Assembly (NCBI GenBank): GCA_023333565.1
Contig: JAJKFH010000686.1
Span: 1-64,000, forward strand
Direction of reading: 5' to 3'
Source: Puffinus mauretanicus
Lineage: Eukaryota > Chordata > Aves > Procellariiformes > Procellariidae
Length of the DNA stretch: 64,000 nt
Both the position numbers and the translations under genes were made by a program. Shown here piece after piece: positions 13,331-28,387 of the stretch (the first letter of the stretch is position 1; each line of letters opens with the position of its first letter). The notes below the pieces were generated by a model that worked only from the letters and a program-made list of their open reading frames with translations, had not been told where the DNA came from and did no database searches.

Positions 13331-16129
13331 GGAAGGTAGATGTATAAACAATGAGACTTTTAATCTGAAAATATCACAGACCAGAATAAAAAGAAAAATG
13401 AAAATCTGAAAGTAGTGACTGTTACAGCCACACATCAGCACTATTTAAAAATTCCCTTTCTAAAACTGTTTAATAAAGAATAAGGAATCAAGTCAAATAC
13501 TTCACATTAAAGGCGTAGATGGGACAGAGATTCATCTCCTGGTAGATTTTTTTCAGGGCAGATGTTAATATGTGAACATAACAGGTTTAATATTAAATTG
13601 ACCCCTGCCCTTGAAAAATACTCAATACCTTCCAGAATAAGAACACATGAAGAACTGCACAGGATCTGTGTAGTGCAAGATTTGGTCTGATACAGTTCAA
13701 GAGCAAATGCCTAGGAAACAGCAAAAGAATAGCACCTAGCGATACTTCCTCTTTGCTCATACATCCACACATACTTCAGATGAGCATCAGTCTCTCTCGG
13801 GTATTGTAGAAGCTTCTTCCCCAGTGCACTGAAACACTGTGGTTCTTTCCGAACACAGTGGTTATTTATTCTCAGGCTTTGTGCTGCAGAAAAACTGGTA
13901 AGGCAGCCTTACCCATGAAATCTAGTTTTCCCTCTCTTCTTCCCTGACACTTACAAAAATTATGAACATCTTTATTATACACAGAATACTCTTTCATCCC
14001 AACATGACAAAACCAAAAAATAATATTCAATATAAAGTAACACACTCTGAAGGCTAAATCGAAGACTAACTCTTTCTGACAGCCCATTTCAACAGCTCTG
14101 GTCAGCCATAACTTTCCAGAAGTCAGTGTGTGTTGTCCAGAGAAGGACCTTCCCAATGCAAGGCCCATAGCAAATGGCAAGCATTAGAATGCCAGCCTTG
14201 ACCCTACAAATGCCTGTTGATAATACCTTCTCTAAAGACAGGGCAGCTTGCCAAGACTCACCTGGAGAGAAATTATCAAATATTTTAACCTGGTTTTAGT
14301 ATTTCCTTCCTGTAACATTACATGCACATTTCCCCCATATTAACCTCTAAGCAGAATTTAGTTTAAAGACACTGCTGATGCAGTCATCTCAGAAATAAAA
14401 TGAAAGCCCTAGTTAGTTTTGGATTGATTTTATTCACTCCGATATTACTTTTTTCCCCTCCCTCTCCAAGCTTCATTGCCTTATCCTTTTGGAAAATGGC
14501 AGATATATTTACCTACCCTATGTGCAGTACTGCAATGTTACAGCCATGAATTCTAAAGAAACTCTCAAAAGTGATTTAAAATGTTCTGAAGAAGGGTAGT
14601 CGTACCATAAGATGTAATTAAGACAGTATTAGTCAGGTGAATTGTGGTACTAACAGGTGCCAAACCCAATTGTAAAGAATATCATATTAGTTTAAGCCAC
14701 CATCATGGAACCAAAGTGTAGATTCTCTTTTGAGCCTCCTCCACAGCAATTTAAGCTAATGAGTTTTAGCTGACTGGTGGAGAGGTCTAAGAGCACCCAC
14801 AGAGCATAACACAATCAGTTATCTGTTAAGCCCCAGTAATCCAATTACTCTGGATCATACGTAATACTTTAAAAGTAAAATGATAATAACCCACCTTATC
14901 ACAGAATATTCCCTCACCATCGCAAGAGCCTGATTCAGTCTTGGGCACAGCCGTGCCCTGCTCAGAAGCGAGGGGTCCCCAGCAGACATCAGCCTCTCCC
15001 AGGGAGTGAGGTCCCTGAGGCCACACGCTCACAACGCAGCTCAGCACACATTACAGCGGTTGCAATGGAGGGATTATCTGGACAACACCAACAGACTCCA
15101 TCACTCCTCTCCCTGCTCTTTCAACCTCCGAATATCTCAAAGATTTGCAGATTGAAGTAATGTATTTTATTTAACTAGCTAGAAATAATGACAAGCTTTT
15201 GTGACCAGAAGTCCTTCTCCAGGTCAGGAGCAGATGTTAAACTGGAATACAACTCAAAGCACAATTCACCTGAGCAGTCTATGCGTTTAAGTAAGTGACA
15301 CCTCTCTTTACAATTAAGTAAAGAACTGTTTAGCAAGGTGCTCTGAATCAGCCTAAAATGGCAAGAAATTAATTTTGTCAATGAATATGAACACAACAAA
15401 GCACAGGTAATAAACCACAAATAAATAGCACTTGTACGTTGGAACCACGTCCAGTTTCCTCGAATCCAAAACCTCCTTCTTCAGTCTGTACTTTTCTAAA
15501 TCCTGTGGAGCAATCCCAAAATAACACTACTGCCACTGGTTGGTATTTTATTGTTGTATTATTTCTGCAGTAGCTGAAGCTGGAACTACCTACCACATCT
15601 GTAAGAATATGCCACCATCCCAACTCACTGTCAGACCAAGAGGATATATTAGCTCCTGCTGTCACAGAAGTTTTAATACTCCAGTAACAACCCCAAAATA
15701 CCAGCCACAAGGCTAGGCTGTATGTTGTGATCTGTACAAACTGTATTTGACTTTACTGGGTATTTCCACCAAAACACTTTGTTGAGAAGTTGCATGGATT
15801 TTGCCCAATGAAACATGATCAGAGAGGTTGTTTCAGCCTGCCAGGCTTCATATCCCTACTCCAACATTCGAAAGGATTTCTCTTATGAACAGAGCTCTAG
15901 AGCTAAGCTTTCAAAGCCCTGTGAACAGCATTCTGATGAAGTGTTAACTGCAGAATAAATCAGCCTAAACCCAGGGAACTGTTCCAACAGATTAAAACCT
16001 CAATGCCAATGGAAAGGAGGAAGTCCCGCTCTCACTTTATAAATATTTCACCTTGTTTTGCGCCTGCCACCTGCTATCTTAATTAGGTGGTCTTAACCCT
16101 GTTATTGGAAAAGACAGTGAGTAATGGGT
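13331..16129. other. Non-coding stretch without recognisable gene
   Basis: No supported gene. The minus-strand frame 14,826-15,047 is slightly GC-richer than its surroundings and has GT-type donor candidates at its left edge, but no good acceptor or recognisable domain. I do not call it an exon. Confidence 0.45.
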
Positions 16130-16700
16130 TCATGTATGCTCCATGGTGCTAAGACTTTATATGCTTCCATCATATCCCCTTCAAAGAGATCTTTTTGAGC
16201 CTGAAGAGTTTTGATCTAGTTATCATTCTTTACAAGGAACTAATTTCTCACCTTTGATCATTCTTGTCAACCTTTTCAGGATCTCTCCCATTTTCACTGG
16301 GTCTTTCAGAGCGATGAGACCAGTGCTCATGCAGCATTCACAACACGGGTGCACTATGGGTTTACACAGCAGTATGTTTCCTAGTTTGATCACTATTATT
16401 TTTCCACAAGCATCTAACTTTCAATTTGCTTTTCCAAACACTGAGATAATGTTTTGATAGAACTGCCTATTATAACCCCCAAGTTTCATCTATGACTGGA
16501 AAGCCAACTCAGAGCTCATCACTGTATACATACAGCTTGGGCTGTTCTCCATGTGCATTATTTCACTACACTGAATTTAAAATGCTATTTTATCACTCAG
16601 TGCCATAGGATTTTTCCATGTTTCCTCAAAGTTAATTCTTCTATTTACTGTCATAAATTTATTTTTTATCACCAAACAAACATCGTCACCTCTCTTCCAT
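16130..16700 (-). mobile_element. Ancient CR1/L3-like LINE fragment
   Basis: The plus strand contains CTTCCATCATATCCCCTTC, then CACCTTTGATCATTCTTGTC, an AACACGGGTGCACTATGGGT-like block near 16,345, and CATGTGCATTATTTCACTAC near 16,550. These blocks, in this order, match the reverse complement of the reverse transcriptase and 3' part of old amniote CR1/L3-type LINEs. The copy is heavily mutated, with stops in all frames, and is a fossil. The plus-strand reading frames 16,254-16,457 and 16,553-16,909 are shadows of it. Confidence 0.7.
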
Positions 16701-19700
16701 TTCTTTTTCTAACTTTGACTTCTCTGTGCTTTTGGTCTCTGCATCATTCTCTGGCAATGGCTAACATTGTGAAAACACTGCATAAAATAAAGCTTCCTTC
16801 TGTCCGATTTACAGGTAAATTTTTATTGGATGTCCCAACGAGAGTCCTCACGCTCTCAGAAATGCTGGTTATTCTTTACTCACCTTCTCTGCCAGTCATG
16901 CTTTCATAAAGCTTTATTACTTTTTTTTGTCCCCCAAGTGGCTCCTTTCCAAGGTGCAAAGTCCTGAACTGTTTAATGTCTCCTCCTCACTCTTCTCATT
17001 CCACACCTTTGCTCTCTCGTCACCTTTCTCTCTCTAGTTCTCTTATACTCAAAGAATTTGCCAGAATAATTATGCTGATAATGAGCTCCAGTGTAGATTA
17101 TGTCTAAGATTTTACTGTTCTATAGGACCATTTTTCACGCTTCCTCAGGGAGATATATCAGAATTTCTCCTTAGAAATACGCCTTAATACTGGCACATAC
17201 CTTCACAAATGTGCAGGCAGCCTTCTACATAATGCCCTGCTTCCCCCACCACTCCCAGAGTTGGGAATTTTGTTAAAAACAATTATTACATCTTTTCAAA
17301 TCTAAGCTGCTCATATGCTTCCCCCTTAACCTCAAGTTGACCTCAACTTTTAATTTTTTTTTAAATTAGCCCTTTTATGTACATTTTCTGCATTTGTGAA
17401 TGAGCTACACTAGGTTAGTTCCTGGTAGCTGCAAACAAAGAGAAAAGTGTCCATCCACTACAGCCGTGGAGAAGTCCTATACGCCTCTATTTGTTCAAGA
17501 GCTTCAATCGAAGGATGCAGTGGGAATCATTACAGGCTCAGGCATTCGTTTCTTTTCAAAACAATGTGTTGATCTGATTTAGTTTCAGTAGTTCATCCTA
17601 ATCTATTTCTAGTCTGTACTCTTGGTTTTCTTGGACCTTCAGGTAATGCTTCTTATGTCGGTATTATTCAACACAGTAAAGTCAGAAGAGATCAGTTTCA
17701 TTCCTCTGTCTGAGCCTCCTGCCTAGCATGGGATAACGAATTTCTCTATATAATTCCTTCACCAAGCCACACATGCTGGGATTGAACGGTGCCATTTCTC
17801 TTGGGATCTTTTGAGCCAGCACTGAATAACTTTCCGTTTAATGAAGGGGCCAACACTTTCCATTGCAGCCCGATACACTGGCATCTGATACACTCATCCT
17901 GTTAAATATTCATCTCAGGTAGAATTTAAGTGTTTTGGTTTTTCTTCAAATGAAGCTGTAATCAGGGGAGAAACAGGGAAAGAGGTAAGAGCTCCAAGGC
18001 CACCTCCCCTGCAATGAATCTGCAGCCAGTCTGGAGTAAAACAGAGACTCTTCCCTCACCACCGCTACCCTGCAGACAGATTGAAAGCCGTTTTCTACCT
18101 TTTATTACCCAATCACCAGTAATAAAACTCGTTTTTCTTCATATAGCCACTGCACGGGAGAGAAAGACAGCACAGCATTGCTCGATCAAGCTCCTTACTA
18201 GCTCCTACTAGTGATGATGGCGATCACTAAGTTGTGTTAATGCAGGTGCTCAGAGGAAGAGGCAGGAGCTGTCATTTTTGAGATGTGACTGCTCATCCCT
18301 TAAAAATGATGAGTATACAGGTATGCCAGTAAAAAAAGATGGAACTTTCCAATAGGTGCACAGAAATCACTGCAGTCCTTATCTGTTTGGCCAAATAAGT
18401 GAAAGAGATCCCCCTCCTGCTGCAACTGCGCTCAGGAGCTTGGACGCACCCCCTGGGAGTGCAGCACCCCTGCTCCCCGCACCCTGGCTCTCCCTGTACC
18501 TTTTATTCACATGGATGCTTGAACCGTGCTGCAGGGATGCAGAGGCCAAGAGTGCGGAACAAGTCCCTTGATTTAGGGAAAGGTAAGTGCCAATCTTGAA
18601 AGCTAAGGCCCCAGACTACAAAAAGCAATTTGGAGTCACTGCTGCTGGGAAAAGTTGGGGTTCTCTTAAAAGTGCAGAAGAAAATTTAAGTCTGGTGATT
18701 TATGATAGGATAAAAATACTTCAGACTTCACTAACGGAAATGTTTCAAGATCAGAATTTAAACTCTGTGAGCCTTTGCTTATTGAAAGTTTTGACAATAC
18801 TAAGACTGTATTCACTTAAATCATTTTTAGCCAACAAGGTGACTGATGATGGCTTCTACACAAGCAGTTCATTTTAACATGGAGACATGATAAAAATAGC
18901 AGCATAAGTGCCATGTTTACAATCAATCCACAGCCCAGAATGACGTTTGAAGGCTAGAGATCTGAGAAAACATTAATACATGATATCAAAGAAATCAAAC
19001 TATAGAAAAGCAAGATACCCTCGTTACAACACTTCTCAGCTCAGGCAATTAATGCTTAGGTCACGAATTAAGCTTTCTGGAGCATATGTTTCAAGCCATT
19101 TCAATCTTTTTCCCCAACAACTACTACCTACCAATCAGAGAAAGTACAGAGATTTCTATTCTGGAGACCTCCATAAAAGGTTGAATAATATTTCTGCCTA
19201 AACAGTTCTTATTTTATGAAAATGAAGTACTGACAGTATTTCTCCTGCCTTTAAGTGAAGTCTTAAATTCCTATTCTACTATGAATTTCTTCAAAGGTTA
19301 CTATACCACACAATGAACTACATTCTATTTCTGAATTTTTCCTTTTTTCTTTTTTTTTTTAAAGAGCACAAGCTTCTCTGGCTAACTGTTTTATTGCTTT
19401 CATTGTTAAGAAACCGCTGTCTTTAATAAAGACGAATGAAGCAATTAAAGTCAAGGGGAAAAAAAAGCAATTATCTTGTGAACAGCCAAAGGAAGAACCC
19501 CTACTATCCTTCTACTACTGACAAAAAAAAAAATTCTATGCTCAGTGAATGCCTCTTTCATCTGTCTGAGAAATCCTGTGCAACACCATTTTAAAAGCTG
19601 GCGTTTGAAGGCTGTCTTGTGCTTGTTTTGCAACCTCAATAAAACAGTTTTTAAACAAGGAAAAAAAAAGATGAAGTTTTTTTTCCAGACCAAACCAGCT

Positions 19701-22700
19701 TCTCAGGATAGATGAGAAGAGCGGCTCAGCCTCCGTGCCGCAGCATCACTGCGCACACTGTTTCTGCTGGAAGCGTGGCAGAACAGCACTGCCTGGCAGC
19801 GGAGCCGAGGATGCTGTTTGCAGCTTGGCTGCAAGCAACACGAGCACACAGCTCACTGTCCCTTCCAAAGGCATCTTCTGCTCCACCTCAAAGCATTACA
19901 GACACCCATCTGTTTTTCACTATCAAGGTTTAAGTGTCCTCCAGGAACTCTGCTCCCTTTGGGATATCATGGTTAATAAAAAAAAGCAGGATGACAGACT
20001 TCGTAGAAGTCTTTAGGGGTCACTGCACTGCCAAGAAAAACTGTGATCAGTGAGGAAATATCATTTTCTAGCACCTAAAAAACCGCCAAAAATGGAATGC
20101 ATTCATGTGGAACAGACACAGGACCCCTCCTGAGTAACCAACTGGTGAGCTCTGCAAATTGTTTTAAAGACATTTTTATACTGGTGAAAGTGGCAGCATA
20201 CATATAATTATAGTGGCCTAGAATTACCATTGAAAACACTTCATTTAGGCAATTACTACCAGGCATAACAATAAAAGCCATTTCTCACAGTGTAAGTTGA
20301 ATCACTCTCAGAAGGGCTTGATGGTCTCATTATACTAGTGAAGCTTCTGTAGTACACACATGACCAGATAGCCCTGGCACTGAAGCTGTTGTTTCCCAGA
20401 TTTCAAAGGACTGCTGAAATACATGCACACAGGATCTATTATGTAGTTAATAATCCTCTATAACAGGAACTGTCAGGCTACCCAAAATTTGGGAATCACT
20501 GCCAGCATTCCTATGCATTTGCAAAGAATTCAAGAAGACAACATGGGAGTACACACCACACAAAATGTATCCATCCATAGTCAACATGCATGAACAGGAA
20601 ACAAGAAAAACAAAACTAGCAAAAAGCATTTGGTCAGAAGTTTGCAAGAAGTCTCCATCACTGTCTTGGTATGACAGGCCAGAGAGGGGCCAGAAGGGCT
20701 GCATGCATCCATCTTTATTTAAAAGAAAATAAAAAATATCTTCCATTCACCACCCAAAGTATAGTTATTTTCGAAAGGAAGAATTTTTTTGGAAGGGAAT
20801 GGTGTTTCTTATCCCCACACTTCTACCACACCTATGCTCTCCAGCAGGCCACCAAAGAAGTTCAGAAAAACCAGGATACTCCCCAAGGAAATCACATCAG
20901 CAAAAGTCTCCGACTTCCTTGCAGTTTTGGGATGGAAACCTGGAACACAGACTGGCTGAGTGGCAGGCAGTGCTGCAGTGAAGTCAGCCACTCTTAAGGC
21001 AAGTAACACCTCTGAGCAAGAATCACATGTCTGAGATGGCTCCCTCCGTTAGAGCACATCCACAGAAAAATTAGTAGGCAATTACTCGCACAAAGCAGCC
21101 TGGACACAGGCTCTTACCATGTGCAATACACCCAGACAAGCATATATTCAAATACAATGAATAACCTGAGCTAAAGGACAATAAATCAACCTGGCTTTAA
21201 GCCTCAGTAGCTCCTTTTTTAAGGAGCGTTCTCCAACTGCAAGCATGACACTCAGCAACTGCACATAAATAACCCTTTTGGGTGTAGAAACCAGGAGAAA
21301 TGCCGACTGTTTATATTTTCTAAGATTTGGAATGCTGCTGAAGAGATCAGAGAGACAGCTTTTGTGAGCAAGAGAGCTCACACAAGCACTGGGTGTCTCC
21401 TGACGCTTGACTGGCAGAAGGACTTAGACTGTATGTTGTTTGTGGCATTTTAGTAGAAGTTTAGAAAAACTCTGTGATCCCCTGGAATCACAGTCAACTT
21501 GCATCAGCTCCTGCTTCACATGGTCAGCCCCCATGACCGAGTCCAGAAGCAGAAGAGCCGTGAGCTCCAAGACCATTGAAAACCAGTTACAAATGCACAA
21601 ATGAAGTGTCCAAAAGGTAACGAACATCTGGGTACCGCACAGCTGGTGCAGTGGTTTTGCTCAGTGTGGTCAAAAGAATTTTTTAAACCTTCACTCTCTT
21701 ATGGCAAGATCCCAGGCTGGGGTACAAGCAAGTTGTTACAGCACACGGACCGTATCTCCACTCCTCCATGGGGATGGAGGCCTCACTTTTTTTTTTTTTT
21801 AATATGCCACTGAAGAAGAAAAGAAAAAAAGACACTTAGCTCTCCAAAAACCCAAATTGCTTTAACTTTTTCTTGGAGGCACACACAATCTGAATTTCTT
21901 CATTAACTCTTGTGTACAGACAAAGCTACAACCTCCTCTGTGCTTTTGTATTCACTCTGATGGAAAATTCCAGCCCTTTTTGCAATTGACACATTTGTGT
22001 TGAAATCTTCATGATGATGGGCCAGTAACTGAAAAATTGCAGTTGACAGTCCTAGATTATTCTATGCTGACTCCTCAGTCATAATCATTCAGTTACATGA
22101 CACAGCAGTATGAACAAGCATGGTACCAAACACTACAAAATGACAAATGCGGCAGTTGTAGTCAGGGAGACAACATCACAACCCGACATTCGCAGACCAA
22201 CAGAGGCGAGCGGAAGGTCTCACCAAGGAGACATCTTGATGGACAATCTTCTAAACAACCCCTCCTTCCTTTTGTTTCTTCCAACACCATAACAGCAGCT
22301 ACAGCATTTGCTTTATATAGGTATTATACTGTGTAAAATGCTGAAGGATAATTTACCGTCTTTTAAAGCAATGTCCTTGCTGCAAACCAGAAGCCAGCAG
22401 ACCTGGTGGTCCCACAGTTCAGCTCCCAACTCCAAGGTATTCCCAGACTCCCCACGCACTGAGACATCACAGCAGCACGGCCACGCTCACCTTTGCAGGA
22501 ACAGAACTGAGAGGCCACTCACTGCCAGGTGATCGGGCAAATTATTTGATTCATTAGCCAAACATGAATTAGATGGAATACCTACTGGGTGTTCCATCCA
22601 TTTACTGCTAGAAGTAACCAAAAACATTTAGGGCATATGAGCTCTGTCATTGACTTTTTTTTTTTAAAATAATGCATGTTTCCAATTAACTATTTATCTT

Positions 22701-24430
22701 AAAAAAGTATAATTTTGTTCAGTGGCTGAGCTAGTCCATGTTCAGATTTTCACCAAGCCCTGTGCCTTTCTCTGTCAGCCTGTGGATAAAGCTCAGTTGC
22801 ACTGTAAAACGAGAAAAAAAATCTTCCCTGGCTTTCCTGAGGACCATAAGAAACTTATTTGGTAACCTTTTCATCCAAGCTGAAGGAAAAAAAAGTTAAA
22901 TTTGTAACAAGGACCATTTCTTTGATGAAAACCATGTCTGAATGAACTACATGACTAAAATAGCAAAGGCAGAGTACTACACAATGGTTAAAAATGCCCC
23001 TTTATCAAATGATGAGTGTGTGCTTGCTCGACACTCCCAACACTGTTACATAAATCCTCCAGCCATGGCAGAGACAAATCATGTAGCACCTGAACTGGTG
23101 GCACAAAAAAGCAGACTTAAACCACGCCCCAAGCCTCCATCTTCCACCATCTGGAAAATAAAGCACAAAACCACATACAAGCCCTCCTCTTCTGGAAGGA
23201 AATACACCAATCCAAGTCATATAACCATATATTTACACAAATCAAGTTTTTCTTTTTGCCTATGCAAAGGTAGAAACACCTACACAAACCGAAAAAAACC
23301 AGACCTTACTGGCTAAGCAATGCATTTCAAATCTACCACAGCCAAAAGAAACTGTTAAAAACAGAAACATCTAACTTCGGTTCTTCACACAAAGACAATC
23401 AAAAAAACCCCTCAGCAGAAAACTGTTATTATGTCTGACAACAGAACGGGTGAATCTGGATATGAATTTTCAAGAATACACCTGAAATGCCTATTTAGTG
23501 AACAAAAATTTCATTAAAGACCTGTATCATTTGTATTTAGGCAACTTAAATGTACACAAATCCCCCAAAATTCTAGTGTTTACAAAACACTACAAGGGCA
23601 TCAGCAGCAAAATTTGTGAATTTGCAGTTACATGTTTTTGAAATATTTATGATGCAATTTTTCCTAATAAATTAGAATAAAGTCCATATATAGGATAAAA
23701 AGTAATACTAGATCCCTATTAATCTAGGGGATTGCATTAAAAATCCCTCCTTGTTCACTGTCTTTGTTTAAGAAATTCCAAATATCAACCCATGTCAGAT
23801 TGTTTTTCTGCCTCAGCACAATGAAAACGTCCAAGAAGCAGTCACAAAATCAATCGAATTAGTACCTAGGTGCGATTCATACACAAGTCATACTAATCTA
23901 ACTGCAGCATCAAATTCATGCCAATTTGAAATAAAAAGTGCAAGTCTGTGCACAGACACTTACACTGCCTTCAGTCTAGACTACAGTTGAGCCTGTAAGG
24001 TCACAATTTCAATCAGCAGCAGCAGCAAGCATAGAAAGATGCACTTATCCAACTGAATTGATTCTGATTAAATCCACACATTTGTATACTATCAGTACAG
24101 CAACACCAAATCAGCATTAATTTATAATTTGTTGGGTTCATTTCCAGCCAAATGTTTCCAGACTGGATTCACTGCACAGCAGCAGGAGTGCTGGAGGGGA
24201 GCACCAGACAGGGCTGCAAGGACGGGCAGAACCTTTCCATCACCAGGGGTGTTCACAGACGTGCATTTATAGCAGTGAAGAAACTGCAATACAAGATAAC
24301 ATTCAGATAGCTACGGAACTTCAGCAGCGCTGCAGCTAAAGGGTAAATGGGAAAGCCCTCGCCTGGACTAATAACTAACTGAAAACAGATGACAGAGGGT
24401 AGGCATAAATGGTCAATTTTCACAGGGAAG
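16701..24430. other. Long AT-rich non-coding stretch
   Basis: No gene is recognisable. Short frames on both strands (for example plus 22,942-23,316 and minus 20,447-20,746) show no domain. Poly(T) tracts occur near 19,350 and 21,788. It may be intronic if a minus-strand gene starts at the 29-kb CpG island. Confidence 0.45.
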
Positions 24431-24439
24431 GAGACTGCC

Positions 24440-25445
24440 AGGAGCCTTTTGCAGTGCTCTGCTATACACTGTATTCATAAACAATCTGGAAAAGGGGCCA
24501 AGGAGTGGAGTGAAAGTCTCCTGAGGATATAAGCTATTCTGATAGTAAAGAGAAGGGCTGACTGAAGACCTGCAGAAAAACCCTATGAGACTGAATAATC
24601 GGGAAATAAAATAACAGATGAAATTCAGTGCAAATAAAGTAGCAGTCTGAAGAAAAAATGATCCTAATTTCACATATAGAGTGATGTGCTCCAAACTGGG
24701 TCATTAACATTCAGAAAGTCTTGCTGGAGTCATGACAGACTGATAAAAGCATCAGCTCACAGCCATTCAACATACAAAAAAATAAGTCTAACGTTAGGAA
24801 ATGATTAGTAATTAAACAACCATATAAAGCTACAGAATGTCTGCAGCTTAAATCCTGGATGCAGTGCTTGTTCTTTCATTTCAAGAAGACATAATGGAAG
24901 GGGAAAATATTTTTAAACAGGAAACAAGGTTTGAAAAGATGAAAAATGAGGAATAATCCATTAGGCTAGGGTGGTTCTGCCTGGAAACAGAGATTACTGC
25001 AGTGACATATGACAGAGTCCTATGAAATCATCAGTTGCATGGAGAAGGTAAACAGAGATCAGTTGTTCACTGTTTCCAAACAACACAAAAGCTAAGAGAT
25101 ACGAAATGAAGCTCGCAGCTCTCAAGTTCAAAAGAAAACAAGCAGAGGCAGTTAGCACCTACAACATTATGTTGTGCTCTGGAAGGTCTCCCCTGGGACG
25201 CATCAGTGCTAGACATGTAAATGGACTGGAGACATGGGCAAGTTCACAGAAGAAAAATACATTAACCATTAACAAAATAAATGCAAACAACATCTATCTC
25301 TTGACAACCTACAGCTGACGAGAGACAAGAGGGCTATCAAAGGTTCATATAATTTGCCCTCCCCTTATGCTCTTCTCTTTTTGGTCACTGTCAGGAAAGA
25401 ACAGCGGACTAGATGGTCCCACCTGATTCTATGGCTGTGCTTACA
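24440..25445 (+). mobile_element. Ancient CR1/L3-like LINE, 3' portion
   Basis: From about 24,470 the plus strand follows the reverse transcriptase region of an old CR1/L3 LINE. Landmarks are ATAAACAATCTGGAAAAGGG, an AACAGATGAAATTCAGTGCA block near 24,615, TCTTGCTGGAGTCATGACAG near 24,720, a GATGAAAAATGAGG block near 24,940, and TATGACAGAGTCCTATGAAA near 25,008. It runs to a tail GACTAGATGGTCCCACCTGA near 25,410, which resembles the usual CR1/L3 3' end. It is full of stops and small indels and does not encode a protein. It lies opposite in orientation to the old copy at 16.1-16.7 kb. Confidence 0.75.
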
Positions 25446-28380
25446 CCACAAAAATCTATTACATCTCTGGTACCCCTCAGCCCTTCTTTGAACTCATTCA
25501 ACTTGCTTACCTGGCAAAAGTTGATCTTCTGGGGAGGTGGGGACACAGAGGGGCTGGATTAGTGCCTTGGTTATTTAGCAAACTGAACTGGTAAATGCTG
25601 AATCCAGTAAATGCTGGAGGTGGTACAAGACAGGGCAAGAATAGGACCAGCCTTTTTTCATGCCAACCTGTCATTAGATCAATTTAAGAGGCAACACGCA
25701 GCTTCACCACCAAAATACAGGTGAAAAAGCAGCAGCAGATTGCCCATATCCTCTGTTCGAACACACAGAGAAAAGCCGCAATTCCAGCACTTGTGGGAAA
25801 AAAAAAGGGCTAGTTTCACAGTTTTAATCCATCTGGTAATTACGAAGAGAGCCTGGTTTATACACGACTGAATAGTAAAGGTTACTTTAAAATTAAACAT
25901 CGCATATATAACCTCTACTGTATTTATACTATGTAAAGTAAGGAACACCCCTTTGGTGAACTAAAACCCATTATAAATACAGAAATGCATCCAAGTCTGG
26001 TAAGGACGATAGCCAAATGAAAACAAAGCTATTCCTTCCCATGCTTCCCACCACATCAATTTGATTAGTATATTAAACGGTGCTACATCAGTCACAGAAG
26101 TCAAGGGGTTATGACGAGATAGAAAAAGGTGAATGATCAATAAGAATATATTACTAAAAATCCAGCAAGTCTCATTTACAATTCAGAATTTACGAGAACA
26201 GAACTGAAGACCAAGTGAGATTATTAAAATCTCTCATCAACTCCAATTTGCACAGTAGAAGGCACAGTCACCCAGTCATTCCCATGCCAGGACCAAATTA
26301 CAACTGCTTTGCTTAATAACTGACCTGATCTGGCCATAATACTGACAATTCCCAGGGAAAAGCAATACAGAATATTATTATTCCTCCCAAACCACATTCA
26401 TATGAAAATGAGACCACTGAGATGCATCAAGACACATATCAGGAAAATTTTCTTCAACATTACACAAAGAAACAGTAGCAAAACACTCCTCTGTTCTCCT
26501 TTAACTATCACGGATTAAACCAAGCTGTAATAATTACAGACACAAATAGTCTTAACCAGTACTGCGCAACTATCCAATGCGAGGCTTAAGAGTCGTAAGC
26601 AGCAGAGGCATATTCACTTACGTCCAAGATACAGCTGACATGATGAGCACAAGATAAACCCTGATAATGGAGAGTTATGGTGTCAGCACTGCCTACAGAA
26701 ATAGAACTCACTGAGTGTTTGGCTTTACCTTTCTCCAGGAAGCAACAATGGGGGCAATCCAGCTGAGCTATTATTTGTGAGAATGACAAATAAATAATTA
26801 AAAATTAAAATCCCTATTCTGTTACTCATGAAAACTGAACTCCCAGAAAATTTTAAAGCTGATTTGCTTTCTCCTATTTATTTTTTTTATTTTTGTGCTT
26901 AGACTATATTATGGCCATAATTTTTTGAGCTTCTTACTGAAAATACCATACCTATATATTACTACTTTGCTATAATGTTTACCTTGAGCATGCACCAGAG
27001 GAATGTTTAAGAAAACTGTCCTAGAAGCATCTTTAAGAAAATTTCCTAGTATATCTTCAAGGGACCAAAATATATGTTGTACGTAATAAAGCCTCTGAAA
27101 TCTAAATGTACCACTACACTTACGCTTTCCAACAAAAAACATTAAAGGTCCTGTTGTGTATGATCAATGTGAAATATGAGCTGCAAACAGAAGCACTGGA
27201 TGATTTTTGAAGGTGATCTGAGATTAAGAAAATGCAAGTGAAACAGATTTGTTCATTTCAATTAGTTTTTAACCTTAGATACAAAATGAGTAGCTAGGAA
27301 TATAATTATAGCCTCCAATAATGCTGCTTTCAGCAGTTGTTTAATTTTCATTTTATAAAATTTCCAGCTTCTACATTTGCAAACATCTCAATACAAGCCA
27401 AGTATAGCCCACACTAAGTTTCTGCCTTCAAGGCAGCCAGTTTCAGTGCCTTGTGTGCCACACACAAGCTAAGTTTCAAAATCCCAAACAAATGAATGAA
27501 ATTGGAGCAGTCATTGCCAGTCCTGAGCCCTCTCCACAATCCCAGTCCAATGGCCAATAATTCAAATGAATCCTAGTGAAGAAGCCTTGCTTCTTCAGGA
27601 GTCTACCCCGAATTCAGCAAGAGAGACACATTTGGTAAGCTCTGCTCCCCTAGTCCAAGTAGATTACTGTGCCAGAACAGCTCTAAGCTGATTTTAAACT
27701 CAGCTCTTAGACTTTACATTACTTTTTGACTTTTTACCATAGACCGATACACTAGGGTTAAACACGGTTTGACAAGCTCCAGGATGAGAAAGACCATTGT
27801 CCTCATGTTTCTATAGAAAAGGAAAGGCAGAAGCTAAAGTAATGAGCCCCCAAGTCTTCGTATCTGAACACAGGAGACTCACGAGCATGCCTGACACAGG
27901 AAGCAGAAGTGGATTCTTCTCCACTTGTAACCCCCATCTTCTCATGATCTCAGTATTCAAGCACAAAAACTCTTCTGGGCTTCCCAGATGCCTGACACTT
28001 ACCAGACCTTTCCTATTCTCCAGAGCAAACATGTGTATGACCAAGTCGCCCCAGTTCTGCAACAAACTTGGACTGTGATTCATGTGCTGTGACCGCACAT
28101 GAATCATAACTCGATCATGCACCAGTTTCAGACTCCTCAGACTTGAGAGGAATCAAAAAACAGATCAGGCACCAGGCTCACAATCGGCAATGCAACACCC
28201 CAAGGCACTGCCACTGAGCCAGCTGATGGCACTCCCAACACCTCCTGGGAATCCAGTGACAGTGCTACACAGCGTCATTTGTTTTGTAACACCGCATTTT
28301 CTGCACCGGACTTCATAATGATGACTTTTAAGATAGTAGAAGCATCTGACTTTGCTACAATGTTTTGAATTACTCCCCAT
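25446..28380. other. Non-coding stretch without recognisable gene
   Basis: No supported gene. Minus-strand donor-like sites occur at about 26,627 and 26,993, with short open frames to their right, but neither has a recognisable protein sequence or a strong acceptor. The frames at 27,797-28,122 are open on both strands, without a domain. Confidence 0.4.
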
Positions 28381-28387
28381 GACTTAC

